From: Adiantum capillus-veneris
Lineage: Eukaryota > Streptophyta > Polypodiopsida > Polypodiales > Pteridaceae
Assembly: GCA_014529385.2 (NCBI GenBank)
Contig: CM043949.1
Coordinates: forward strand, 148,159,850-148,223,849
Direction: 5' to 3'
DNA length: 64,000 nt
The stretch's first letter is position 1; each line of letters begins with the position of its first letter. A model generated the notes under the pieces. It was not told the origin of the DNA. It did not search any database and worked only from the letters and a program-made list of their open reading frames with translations. The position numbers and the translations under genes are program-made. This document shows positions 44,307-56,140 of the stretch, piece after piece.

Positions 44307-45026
44307 ATGCATGTACCCTTAAATATGCTACAAGCAATGCATATCGCTTCCAACAAGACTCATCCTAATGTAACGAAGAAAACATACAAGTGGGTCCCTA
44401 AAGCTTCCTTAGTGACCATAGCTAGTGCTAAAAAACAGAAGCCTTGTAAGAAACGTACCACTCGCTCCAAGAAAAGTAAGAAAATGTTGCGATGGATCCC
44501 TAAACGACTATTGGAAGCCCAAGGCTAATATCAAGGAAATGATCAAATCTGGGTGCCAAAACGTAGATTGTGCTCTTACCTATCACTTGACCCAAGTGAG
44601 CCCAATCCCGTAGCTCCAAAACGAATCAATGATCGTGGAAAGAAAAAAAACACAGAATGCTACACACCCGCTCCCGAGCTAGTTTGGGTACCAAAGAAAG
44701 AACGATTTGTTCCACCTAGCTCAGGAAGGGGGGAGTCCCAGGAAGCTTCTAGCTCCTCATGTAATACATCCATAGAGGTAAAAGCTTCTACACAGCCTCC
44801 ATCTATAGTAGTGGACCTCCATGAAGCTACAAAAGAATCCACACCTCCCAGTGTTCAAGAATCACCTGATGAACCACTTCAAGTTCGATCCTGGGAGAGT
44901 ACCTTACTACCCTTGCAACTTGACGAGGCACCTAGGGTAATAGAAAACTACTGGCAAAAATCCTCACCTATTACCAACTGGAACAATTGGTTTCAAAGGG
45001 TGACAAGCTCATTTCAAATGGTATGA
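44307..45026 (+). pseudogene. G3 basic tail with repeated W-[VI]-P-K motifs
   Basis: Two frames contain TYKWVPKASL, MLRWIPKRLL, QIWVPKRRL and LVWVPKKERF in a Lys-rich context, then a Ser/Pro/Thr-rich acidic end. There is a TAA after LLEAQG and a frame change near 44550. I do not know a function for this motif. The same kind of tail follows the G4 protease, so it is probably a shared part of this lineage's gag-pro product. Confidence 0.6.
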
Positions 45027-46666
45027 TCTACCCAAGGAAGGGGGGAGTGTTTGCTGACAGTCATCATTCATTTGTTCCCCTCTCAACATTTTTCCCTGAC
45101 CTCTCAATCACCAATCTTAGGGAATGTACATATAAAGCTTTATACTCACAAAAAACAAAAAAATAAAGAGCAAGAGCAATTAGCAAACGAGTATGCACAT
45201 TAAAAGTCAAAACATTGACTCCGACCTACCCATGTCACATCTGGTACAGTGAAACAGAAACCTATGCCATAAAACACCTTTGATCCTCATCACTTGAGTG
45301 ATGGAGGGTAGGTAAGATTAGTATGATAGGAGTGTTTCTGTTTTAGAGTTGAGAGATTAGCGAAGTTCTCTTTTCCCACTAATGTGCCTCCTGGAGGTAT
45401 TCCTTTTGTTTCCTAGTGTGTACAGGAGCGTGTTGCTATTGATAGGATTTGGACCTTCATGGGATCTTTCTCTCGTTCACACTTCAAATCAAGCGCGACC
45501 ATCAACACAAACAGGTGTTTTATGTCCATTAGCATTGCCCTTATCTTTTTGCATCCATGTTTGTCTGCTTTGATTGTGATTGGTAGCATAATATTCAGCG
45601 CATTTGCTTAGTATCAAACATTTAATTCAATGTAATGTTTTGTCATAATCACTTGTCTAGGTTTAAAAATCAAGCAGTCCGACTAAGCTAGTTTGACCAA
45701 GCTAGGTATTAGAAATCTTCTCTTAATACCATGGGGAATGCCTTCCTAATAATCAATGGTTACTTAGGTTCTTAATCCGATTTAGGCAGCATTGTGTGAA
45801 ATGTACTAGGGCTTTCTAGTGGGCTTAACCCTAGTGACCTTTAGCTTAAGTATTATAAAGAGAGTTTACTAATGTGATGAGCCTGGGGAGTGTATCAGTG
45901 TTATATGACCCCCCAAAGTTACAAAATTAAAATGCTGAAAATGAACAAACAAAAAATCAAAGTGCCACAATGTAAAATTTTAAGCTGGAAGAGAAATCCC
46001 TGCTTAAATTGGTACTTCACTCACATGTATCGCCTATGGTACTAGAGCCCTAGAGGTTCCCAGTGTGGGCGCTTTTCCTGGAAAAGCAAAAAATCCAAGG
46101 CATACAAAATAAGCACACACATCAAAATTGAATCAATGTGAAAAGACTTTGGGGGGTCAAAGAAAAAGTAATCAGTCAGGCGATGATTTCATGAGAAATT
46201 CCTTTTATGGTAGCTTAACTACAAGGTCTTCTAGATATAGCCTATAGTCAGCCCTCGAACATGAATACTTGGCTCTCGCGATTAAACAACTTAATAGACC
46301 ACAGATAATTAAGAAGCTTACCCATGGTATTAATATTCGATCTCTAGTGCCTTTCGACCGTCAAATTAGCGACCCCAGACTTGTTTAATTTTCTACCTTT
46401 ACATCTGTTTATGCATTTGATTACATTGCAATTTAATGTTCATTGCTGACAAATTGTCTAAAATTCTGTTACCAATCAATTTGTCTGTCTAAAATTGCAT
46501 GTGATTTTTAATTGTATATGAGAATGCAATTACTGTGGCAATGTTGTTTGATTTTGCAGTGATTGAAGAAGGCTATGCACATCCATGACGACTACTCTCC
46601 TATCTCGACGAACGAGCTTCAACTGGATAGCTTCCGAGGACGGAATCTACATCAGGAAGGGGGGCA
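45027..46666 (+). other. G3 3' non-coding region
   Basis: About 1.6 kb between the last ORF and the polypurine tract, AT-rich with stops in all frames and no recognisable pol motif. It probably marks where RT and integrase were lost in the ancestor. Just before the LTR is GATTGAAGAAGGCTATGC, then AGGAAGGGGGGCA. Confidence 0.7.
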
Positions 46667-46958
46667 TGTTAACCCTCACGGCACACGGACACCCTATGAT
46701 CTATAAACGTTGTATTATTTAGAGTCAGGTACCGGGCTTGTCGGACCAATAGAAAAAGTGTAAGAGTGATCGCCGATGAGAGGCGCACTCTAACACGAAC
46801 ATGCTAGGGTTAGTTGGCTAAGCATGGGCGCCCAAGTGTGAATGGGGTGAGCTTATATAAAAGCCAACTAAACCTAAAATTCACTCATTCTCTCATTTGT
46901 GCAATAGAAGAGTGCTCTTGCTCCATCTCCATCTCCATCTTCTTCTTCTTCACCTCCT

Positions 46959-47026
<68 letters not shown>

Positions 47027-47269
47027 TGTGTGCGATCGAGCACTACGAAGGCACGGCGGCGGCGAAGCGGTTGAGCACGGCACAATTGCAGCTTCTTCTT
47101 CATCGCGGCGAGGAATCCACCACGAAGGCGAGCGTAGAGCGGTGAGTGACACACCCTTTGCTCTCTTGAGCTTGCTAGTTTAGGCTTGTTGTGTGCTTGG
47201 AGCCATTTGTGGCTCGCACACGGTGTATTGGCAAGTCCCTTGCTTCGACAGTGCGGCAAGGAGTGCACA
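46667..47269 (+). repeat. G3 3' LTR
   Basis: 603 bp with the same ends as the 5' LTR. The GT tract is much shorter here (46960-46978) while the GA tract is similar (46979-47018). It is followed by TGTAA. Confidence 0.93.
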
Positions 47270-47645
47270 TGTAACTACCTTGTTTACTACCATGGATGGT
47301 TTGGGCAGAGGATCATCACTTGTCCAACCTACTAGCCATTGTGTTATGCAGGTTTTAGCCCTATGTGGTTTGAAAGTCCACAACCTGTCCAAGCTCGCTC
47401 TATTCAATAGTTCTATCTCTACTCTGATAGCGTGGATGGTTTCGGCTAGAGGTCCGTCTTTTCCAACCTACTATCCATTCTGTTATGGAGGTTTTAGCCC
47501 AACGTGGTTTGAAGGTCCACCACCTATCCAAACTAGATATATTGAAAGAAGCTATCTCTATTGTTTGAAGTTTAATGTGTGAATGGAGTGTAGCTAGTAT
47601 GTTTACTACCATGGATGGTTTGGGGTAAAGATCCACCACTTGTGA
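47270..47645. repeat. Satellite continuation to the right of G3
   Basis: The same satellite resumes at TGTAACTACCTTG directly after the G3 LTR and runs for about two to three units (blocks near 47291, 47430 and 47620). It ends in GATCCACCACTTGTGAGATCC. Confidence 0.9.
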
Positions 47646-48519
47646 GATCCACCACTAGTATGGATGCAGGTGAGAATTCGGTCTTGGCTTAAAAAGGTTT
47701 AGCCTGATGCAGTCGGACTTTGAAAACACTTGATGATTCAATTGGGATAGTTCTGATACCTTTGTGCAAATTCATTTAGGATGATACTTCATTCTTACTA
47801 TGTTGAGCAACAAGCAACATTGTTTGTGTAGTCACATACTTAATGTTAAAAATAAACAAGTAACTAATGCATCTCTTCATCTTGTCTAGGATATGAAGTG
47901 TCTAGCTCAACACATTATCTCATAGCACGTAGTACAAGTGTTTTGGATGCGAATTCTCAACCCTATAGCAAAATCTATTGACATGGCATTTTTCATCATA
48001 GATACATTAGGAAGATGTCATGTGAGTTAGCCAATACCTTAGCACTGAGTAAGAAACACTCCTTATTGCTTTTTTTATGTTACCATTTTGTCTATGAGAA
48101 GGGAGTTGGGGTGTAATTCCCTTTAAAGCAACAAGCAATGTGCAAGACCCCATTGCCGAACATGTCTAGAATCAAGAGTTGGCAAAATAGATACAAGGGT
48201 ATTTTGGGAATTCCACCCAAAATCAACATGTCTAGAATCAAGAGTTGGCAAGCGTCACCTTCTGGACCTGCATCATTTCAAGAAGTATACAACGAATTGC
48301 CTGGCTAATCCCTTCTTTGTAACCAATTAGATTAAGACTAAAAATCGGCCTCTATCATTTTATATATGCACATACATACACCTGCTATCTAGATAACCAT
48401 TAGGCCCTGAAATGGTTGGGTGATCATCTACCTCCAAAAGGGACAGCCACATGCTTTTCAGCTCTCTAAAACGATTTCAATATGCACTAGGATACCAAGA
48501 TCAAGATGCAAATGGGCTC
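47646..48519. other. Intergenic DNA between satellite and receptor-kinase pseudogene
   Basis: I see no gene. A 27 bp direct repeat (AACATGTCTAGAATCAAGAG and onward) occurs near 48159 and 48227. The last part is probably the 3' flank of the kinase pseudogene. Confidence 0.6.
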
Positions 48520-50728
48520 TCATCGACCAACGTTGACAGGCGTAAACTCTTGCCTGTCATGGCTAGCGATGGCCGTGAATGGAGTATGTGGTGGTGTGGT
48601 GGAGATGCTTGGTTTAGGTGGGGTTTTGGAGATGGCAATTGTGCCTTCCAGATACTGCACCACCTCACTCATGGTTGGCCTGCTTTCAGGGTGGTCCTGG
48701 ATGCACCACAAAGCTACAAAACCCGTTGTCCACTGATCAGCTCTAGAAGTACCATCCCATAGCTGTACAAATCAAACTTTGTGCTTAGCCTGCTTTCTCC
48801 TCCCCTCCAAAATTCAGGTGCCATATACCCCGGAGTTCCTCTCGCCAACGTCACTACTTGGCTCTCATCTCTACTCATTAGCCTTGACAGCCCAAAATCT
48901 GCAATCTTGGGACTCATGGACTCATCCAAGAGTATGTTTTGTGGCTCGATATCGCAATGCATTGTGCGATGTCGGCACTCCTCATGCAGGTAGCTTAATC
49001 CCCGTGCTACACCTAACGCTATTGCATACCTAATTTGACTCCAGTCAAACATTCGCTCTTCATCAACGCCACCATTTTTGCGTGGAAAGAGCCATTTATC
49101 GAGCGAGCCATTCGCCACATACTCATATACAAGCATTTCATGATCCTCTTAAACACAGAAGCCAAGGAGCCTGACAACATTTACATGATGAATTCGCCCT
49201 ATAGTACCCACCTCATTCAAAAATCATGTTTCTTCATGTGCTTTGACCTTATCTCCAGCACCTTCACAACAATCTCCATTTCAGCAGAGCTGTTTCTTTG
49301 TTGCTTGGAAATGTCCCTTTATAGACGACACCAGAGCCCCCTTCGCCAACAACACAACTGAATGACTTTGGTGCAGATTCAATGGAGCTGTAGGAATACT
49401 CGATGGGCCGCTCAGTGAGACCCTCCAATTCCATCAAAATGATTGAAAGATTGGGCCTGTAAGTGGACTCTTGCAGGCGTCTCAACACTTTCTTCAACAC
49501 ATATATTGCTAGACGCGCCATTCTCGAGGGGAGATCGCGGAAACTCTTTCTGACCTTGCCAAAATAGTAAAAGCCCAGAAAAGCCAGCATTAGAGCTACC
49601 GCCGATAATGCCACACCCAAGAAAAATTGAAAGACATGGTCACATCGCATCAATGCACCATAACAAACAGAGGAGGGTTCTGAAACATAGGAGCTCAAAG
49701 GTTAGAAAGTACACGCTTCGTCGTGGCAAATACCCATCATCGATGCATGTGTTCATAATTAATGGGGAATTTAGGAGTAACATCAAAAGAAAACATCACC
49801 TAATTGGCATGTTTGTGTGTCAGGATCTATTGTTCCATCAAGTCCACACCTGTAGTAGCTCATTATCCGCTTGAAAGAAACAACCTGGTGCTCATAAACA
49901 CAGACTCGACCAGCCTTTGTACATCTAGTACACTTGCTATTTGTTCAAGAAAGTTGAACTAACCCTTTCTTCAATATTATACTTGATGGTGTCTCTGTAA
50001 ATATACCAAATGTAAAATGGGAGCAGCCCAATGTATCCATGGTATGACGCAGCCTGAGCTAGCTCCTTGTCTGATGCAATCAGGCTAACGCAAGAAATCG
50101 CAGCAAGCTCACATAGACATTTTTTTCTATGGCTCTTGCAATACTGGCTTTCTCTCTCCCATTGCCCCATTGATGGATAGCTATATGCACCAGAGTTCTC
50201 ATATTGAGACACGGCGGCCAGATCTGTGCAATTGAAGAATAGGTAAACATTTTGGCCAGAGAACTGAAATGCATTGTCAGCAAAGCCGTAAAGATCGAAA
50301 GAGGCAGGGATGTTGAATCGAGAAAAATTGTGGGAGGTGAAGAGAGAGGCACAAAAGTCCATGGTGAGCAGAGAAGTGTCCCAGGTAAGACTGATGTCGG
50401 CCTCGCCCACATGATCAGATGCAGTGATGTCTGTTATGATGGCAACTGGAGGGGGATTACCAGGGTTGGCTGATTGTAGGGTAAGAGATAAAGAATTCCA
50501 ATGAGCATGCGCAGAGGATGAGCTGTAATTGGAGAGAACAAAGGCTGGGGACGCAGCACAAGAGGCCGAGTTCCAAAAAGGGTATGAAATGTTGAGCTCA
50601 GCACATGGCACAGACAGCCCACATGAGGTAGAGTTTGTCGCATTGAGCTCACCATTGCTCATGCATACTGTCCTCAAAACGAAGGACAACACCCAGAGAT
50701 CCCAAATCAGAGTCAATTTGTAACCCAT
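48520..50728 (-). pseudogene. LRK10-like receptor kinase pseudogene
   Basis: Exon 1 opens MGYKLTLIWDLWVLSFVLRT, a signal peptide. A wall-associated/LRK10-type extracellular domain follows (CGLSVPCAELNISYPF) and, after a frameshift near 49945, the Cys-rich CTRCTKAGRVCVYEHQ. A short intron (about 49799-49680, GT...AG) precedes a membrane segment (FFLGVALSAVALMLAFLGFY) and kinase: GEGGSGVVYKG, VVKVLE, MHCDIEPQNILLD, ADFGLSR and GTPGYMAPEFW. Defects: the extracellular frameshift, another next to the ATP-binding Lys, TGA and TAA in the alphaC/hinge region (before FLNEVGTIGR and EDHEMLVYEY), Lys changed to Glu in the catalytic loop, and loss of about 50 residues between LISGQRVL and ALWCIQDHPESRPTM. 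Such kinases normally signal at the plasma membrane; this copy cannot. Confidence 0.88.
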
Positions 50729-52328
50729 CTTCTGCTCTATTATATATGTATTTTGATAGCTAATATAATTAATGGATGTGGAGAATATATCCTACAGTAC
50801 AAACCTGCAGATAGAGCTTGATGATTCTTCAGCCATCTCATGGCCTGCGTGCTTGTTGATTTGCGAACGTAAATTAGATCGTCATTTTAATCTAGCTCAT
50901 ATACGCGTCTGGACTGAAGTAGCACTTAACATCTTAAATTAAAGAAGAGAATGCTTGACATCAAGTTGCACCACAGCTCTCTACGTTGGTGTTAGTGTTT
51001 CTAAAGGACTCATGTATAAGCGTGAGAATGACCGTTAATAATGAGCAATGCAAGGCCAGCAATTGAGTAAAATGTGAGAAATTAAAGTGCTAGGCATTCG
51101 TAGCAAAAGCTCCGCTGCACACGTCAACGTCGTCGCCGCTAGCGATGGAGTTAGGACTCAAATTAGAGCTATGAGCAGCATATATATTGAGCTACCAAAC
51201 GAGAGGACGACGAAAAACAGACGGCAGTGCAGCTGATAATGAATCCTCCGGGTACACAAATTCAAAGTCACAAAGTAGAGAAGACTATCTCACCCCAACA
51301 GCGACAACGACGACGTCATTATCTGTTGCCCCGGACCTGCAAGCTGATCAACCTTCACGAAATGGTAGCTAGTTAATTAACACGAAATTTTCACACTTGG
51401 AGCCGCGCGTTGAAAAGTGAATCGACCTTCACGTTCCATTGGCAAGAGGCTTCAGTCAAGTGTGCTGCTTGCTTTTCTTCGTGAATTATAGCCTGTATCT
51501 TCCTTTTTGCATGGATTAGTGGAACGATTGCAGGGCTACAAGAATCTCGGGAGTTTACTATCAATGGCACTACTGTGTCCCAGGTTGCGACCCAACTCAC
51601 TATTTCTGGAATTGGCAAATTTTGTTGTCAAACGAGTCACAAGAATTTTACACCTTCCTTCTACCATATATTCAACATAACTTGAATATGAAACAAAAAT
51701 TAAAGGGGATTATTTTCACGTCAGAAAACAAGCTCCTTGGACCTTTGAAAGAGTAAGTGTAAGTTTTGAAGGGGATTTTTTTTTAATATTAAAATACAAG
51801 CTCTTTTGAGAGGGTAAGCATAAGTTTTAAATTATAATTTAAAGCTGTTTTGTCACGACATGCTCATAACTTGTCTGATAATAGATGTTTTTAGTATTTG
51901 TAAATGTCGTTTGTTAAAAACTAAGGTTCCAAAACAATGTAGTGCTTTTCAACGGTTAATTTTGGAGCCACTTAGTGAGCGATAAGTCAAATCTCGTAAT
52001 TGGAAGGATGCTGACAAAGGAAAACATATTGGCCTTTCAAAAGTCCTTCCATAAACCTGAGGTTGTTTTAATGCATTTTGACAACTGCAAATGTCTCTAT
52101 AGATCAAAACCAAGAAACTATATTTTTTTTTTTTGAGTCTCTAACTCATTGAAATCATGTCGCTTGAATCTAATCTTGAAATTTTCAACACTCAAAATCT
52201 TTTCAAAATCTCAAGTCCTCAAGAGCATTGCGACCAAAAGTTTTGGGCGCCCCAAATGTGCTCATACAATATATGTTGATTTGTCTTATTGATTCTTACA
52301 AAAGGTTTTGATCTCTTTGAATATCTAA
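50729..52328. other. Upstream region of the receptor-kinase pseudogene
   Basis: Non-coding DNA containing a poly-T tract near 51777 and a 66-codon open stretch at about 51510-51685 (SGTIAGLQESREFTINGTTV) of unknown origin. Copies 2 and 3 have a 2 bp deletion inside that stretch, so it is not conserved as coding. Copies of this region lie at 53435-55024 and 56141-57728. Confidence 0.6.
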
Positions 52329-53217
52329 TTTTCGGTTTGGTCTATCGACGACAACTCACATCGGATTCTATACAATCTCTTTCTCTTTTGGGTTACACTG
52401 ATGCATACTGAGCAAGCTCACATTTATCTATGCGATCTACTAGTGAAAACTGTTTCTTTATAAAACGGTTGTCTTGTTTCTTGGACCAGCAAGAAACAAC
52501 GTTGTGTTGCAGTTTCTACGACTGAGTCAGAATACGTTGCGGAATCACTTGCAGTTCCTGAGTTGATATGTATTCGACAAATGCTGGTTGATATTGGTCA
52601 CTCTCCTCTTTCTAGCACACCCTTGCAGTGTGACAACCAAAGTGCTATTAGTCTTGCAAAAGACTATACTCAACATAATAAGTCAAAGCACATTGCTGTC
52701 CATTATCATTATGTCAGGTATGAAGTACTCAAAGCAACCATTATGGTTGAACACTGTCCAAGTGACCAGCTGATTGCAGACATTCTAACCAAAGGCCTCA
52801 GCAAGTCATGTTTCATCCTCTTGCGTTCGGAGCTTGGAGTTGCTTCGGCCTCACTCTTTCTAGATTAGCTTCTTTGATATTATAATAGCTTTGTGCATAT
52901 GACATTGTAATCCTATAGGTACCAGGCACTATGCACACTCCACATCTACACATTGTGATCTTTGAGTCACTTGTATATTTGTACATAGATGCACAATTCA
53001 CTTTCACATCATCATCACTGGTTCATATTTTCACATTGTATAGGGGCTTGGGTTTTTCCCTTGAACTCCCCAAGGGTAAGATAGAGACCTTTGTTTGAGT
53101 GGGGGTGTTGGAGCTATATATGGCTCACACTACTCAACTTGGTCTCACCTATATATTTGTATCTTTTCCTCAATATGAATCAATCTTTGGGAGCTTACAT
53201 GGTGTGTCTCTTGTCTC

Positions 53218-53259
<42 letters not shown>

Positions 53260-53260
53260 A
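52329..53260 (+). mobile_element. Copia B: 5'-truncated copia 3' end (copy 1)
   Basis: 932 bp starting abruptly in RNase H at TTTTCGGTTTGG. It contains the RNase H end (CDNQSAISLAKDYTQHNKSK through SASLFLD, 52563-52868), the 3' untranslated region and the 3' LTR (53106-53260, with a CT tract at 53219-53256). It belongs to the copia A family. It sits exactly at the junction of two duplicated units. Confidence 0.88.
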
Positions 53261-53434
53261 GACGCAGCACAAGAGGCCGAGTTCCAAAAAGGGTATGAAA
53301 TGTTGAGCTCAGCACATGGCACAGACAGCCCACATGAGGTAGAGTTTGTCGCATTGAGCTCACCATTGCTCATGCATACTGTCCTCAAAACGAAGGACAA
53401 CACCCAGAGATCCCAAATCAGAGTCAATTTGTAA
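53261..53434 (-). pseudogene. Duplicated kinase N-terminus, copy 2
   Basis: The start codon, signal peptide and first 58 codons (to NSASCAAS) of the receptor kinase, then fused on the minus strand to Arg-Glu dipeptides encoded by the copia LTR CT tract. It has no kinase domain. A transcript from here would encode at most a short secreted peptide. Confidence 0.85.
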
Positions 53435-55024
53435 CCCATCTTCTGCTCTATTATATATGTATTTTGATAGCTAATATAATTAATGGATGTGGAGAATGTA
53501 TCCTACAGTACAAACCTGCAGATAGAGCTTGATGATTCTTCAGCCATCTCATGGCCTGCGTGCTTGTTGATTTGCGAACGTAAATTAGATCGGCATTTTA
53601 ATCTAGCTCATATACGCGTCTAGACTGAAGTAGCACTTAACATCTTAAATTAAAGAAGAGAATGCTTGACATCAAGTTGCACCACAGCTCTCTACTTTGG
53701 TGTTAGTGTTTCTAAAGGACTCATGTATAAGCGTGAGAATGACCGTTAATAATGAGCAATGCAAGGCCAGCAATTGAGTAAAATGTGAGAAATTAAAGTG
53801 CTAGGCATTCGTAGCAAAAGCTCCGCTGCACACGTCAACGTCGTCGCCGCTAGCGATGGAGTTAGGACTCAAATTAGAGCTATGAGCAGCATATATATTG
53901 AGCTACCAAACGAGAGGACGACGAAAAACAGACGGCAGTGCAGCTGATAATGAATCCTCCGGGTACACAAATTCAAAGTCACAAAGTAGAGAAGACTATC
54001 TCACCCCAACAGCGACAACGACGACGTCATTATCTGTTGCCCCGGACCTGCAAGCTGATCAACCTTCACGAAATGGTAGCTAGTTAATTAACACGAAATT
54101 TTCACACTTGGAGCGCGTTGAAAAGTGAATCGACCTTCACGTTCCATTGGCAAGAGGCTTCAGTCAAGTGTGCTGCTTGCTTTTCTTCGTGAATTATAGC
54201 CTATACCTTCGTTTTTGCATGGATTAGTGGAACGATTGCAGGGCTACAAGAATCTAGGGAGTTTACTATCAATGGCACTACTGTCCCAGGTTGCGACCCA
54301 ACTCACTATTTCTGTAATTGGCAAATTTTGTTGTCAAACGAGTCACAAGAATTTTACACCTTCCTTCTACCATAACTTGAATATGAAACAAAAATTAAAG
54401 GGGATTATTTTCACGTCAGAAAACAAGCTCCTTGGACCTTTGAAAGAGTAAGTGTAAGTTTTGAAGGGGATTTTTTTTTTAATATTAAAATACAAGCTCT
54501 TTTGAGAGGGTAAGCATAAGTTTTAAATTATAATTTAAAGCTGTTTTGTCACGACATGCTCATAACTTGTCTGATAATAGATGTTTTTAGTATTTGTAAA
54601 TGTCGTTTGTTAAAAACTAAGGTTCCAAAACAATGTAGTGCTTTTCAACGGTTAATTTTGGAGCCACTTAGTGAGCGATAAGTCAAATCTCGTAATTGGA
54701 AGGATGCTGACAAAGGAAAACATATTGGCCTTTCAAAAGTCCTTCCATAAACCTGAGGTTGTTTTAATGCATTTTGACAACTGCAAATGTCTCTATAGAT
54801 CAAAACCAAGAAACTATATTTTTTTTTTTTGAGTCTCTAACTCATTGAAATCATGTCGCTTGAATCTAATCTTGAAATTTTCAACACTCAAAATCTTTTC
54901 AAAATCTCAAGTCCTCAAGAGCATTGCGACCAAAAGTTTTGGGCGCCCCAAATGTGCTCATACAATATATGTTGATTTGTCTTATTGATTCTTACAAAAG
55001 GTTTTGATCTCTTTGAATATCTAA

Positions 55025-55913
55025 TTTTCGGTTTGGTCTATCGACGACAACTCACATCGGATTCTATACAATCTCTTTCTCTTTTGGGTTACACTGATGC
55101 ATACTGAGCAAGCTCACATTTATCTATGCGATCTACTAGTGAAAACTGTTTCTTTATAAAACGGTTGTCTTGTTTCTTGGACCAGCAAGAAACAACGTTG
55201 TGTTGCAGTTTCTACGACTGAGTCAGAATACGTTGCGGAATCACTTGCAGTTCCTGAGTTGATATGTATTCGACAAATGCTGGTTGATATTGGTCACTCT
55301 CCTCTTTCTAGCACACCCTTGCAGTGTGACAACCAAAGTGCTATTAGTCTTGCAAAAGACTATACTCAACATAATAAGTCAAAGCACATTGCTGTCCATT
55401 ATCATTATGTCAGGTATGAAGTACTCAAAGCAACCATTATGGTTGAACACTGTCCAAGTGACCAGCTGATTGCAGACATTCTAACCAAAGGCCTCAGCAA
55501 GTCATGTTTCATCCTCTTGCGTTCGGAGCTTGGAGTTGCTTCGGCCTCACTCTTTCTAGATTAGCTTCTTTGATATTATAATAGCTTTGTGCATATGACA
55601 TTGTAATCCTATAGGTACCAGGCACTATGCACACTCCACATCTACACATTGTGATCTTTGAGTCACTTGTATATTTGTACATAGATGCACAATTCACTTT
55701 CACATCATCATCACTGGTTCATATTTTCACATTGTATAGGGGCTTGGGTTTTTCCCTTGAACTCCCCAAGGGTAAGATAGAGACCTTTGTTTGAGTGGGG
55801 GTGTTGGAGCTATATATGGCTCACACTACTCAACTTGGTCTCACCTATATATTTGTATCTTTTCCTCAATATGAATCAATCTTTGGGAGCTTACATGGTG
55901 TGTCTCTTGTCTC

Positions 55914-55965
<52 letters not shown>

Positions 55966-55966
55966 A
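55025..55966 (+). mobile_element. Copia B: 5'-truncated copia 3' end (copy 2)
   Basis: Duplicate of 52329-53260, with RNase H at 55259-55564 and LTR at 55802-55966 with a longer CT tract (55914-55963). It has the same left boundary after GAATATCTAA. Confidence 0.88.
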
Positions 55967-56140
55967 GACGCAGCACAAGAGGCCGAGTTCCAAAAAGGGT
56001 ATGAAATGTTGAGCTCAGCACATGGCACAGACAGCCCACATGAGGTAGAGTTTGTCGCATTGAGCTCACCATTGCTCATGCATACTGTCCTCAAAACGAA
56101 GGACAACACCCAGAGATCCCAAATCAGAGTCAATTTGTAA
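55967..56140 (-). pseudogene. Duplicated kinase N-terminus, copy 3
   Basis: Same 58-codon N-terminal fragment as copy 2, with a longer Arg-Glu extension because the adjoining CT tract is longer. The upstream DNA continues to 57728 and then becomes unique sequence. Confidence 0.85.

Larger units (their letters stand above)
38278..47269 (+). mobile_element. G3: gag-zinc knuckle-protease LTR element without RT or integrase
   Basis: 8,992 bp, with LTRs at 38278-38899 and 46667-47269 and perfect target duplications TGTAA at 38273-38277 and 47270-47274. The primer site TGGCGCCGCTGCCGGGGA lies at 38904-38921 and a purine tract (AGGAAGGGGGGCA) before the 3' LTR. It encodes gag, three zinc knuckles, a retropepsin-like domain and a basic tail, then 1.6 kb of non-coding DNA. 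No RT, RNase H or integrase is detectable, so it is non-autonomous. It inserted into the satellite. Confidence 0.92.

Noticed and set aside
51187-51372. 61-codon ORF (GRRKTDGSAADNESSG) in each duplicated unit
   Set aside because: It begins at TTG rather than ATG, lies upstream of the kinase in duplicated non-coding DNA, and shows no known motif. Identity among copies is due to recent duplication.
51510-51685. 66-codon open stretch with SGTIAGLQESREFTINGTTV as an exon
   Set aside because: Copies 2 and 3 carry a 2 bp deletion in it, and no homology is recognisable.
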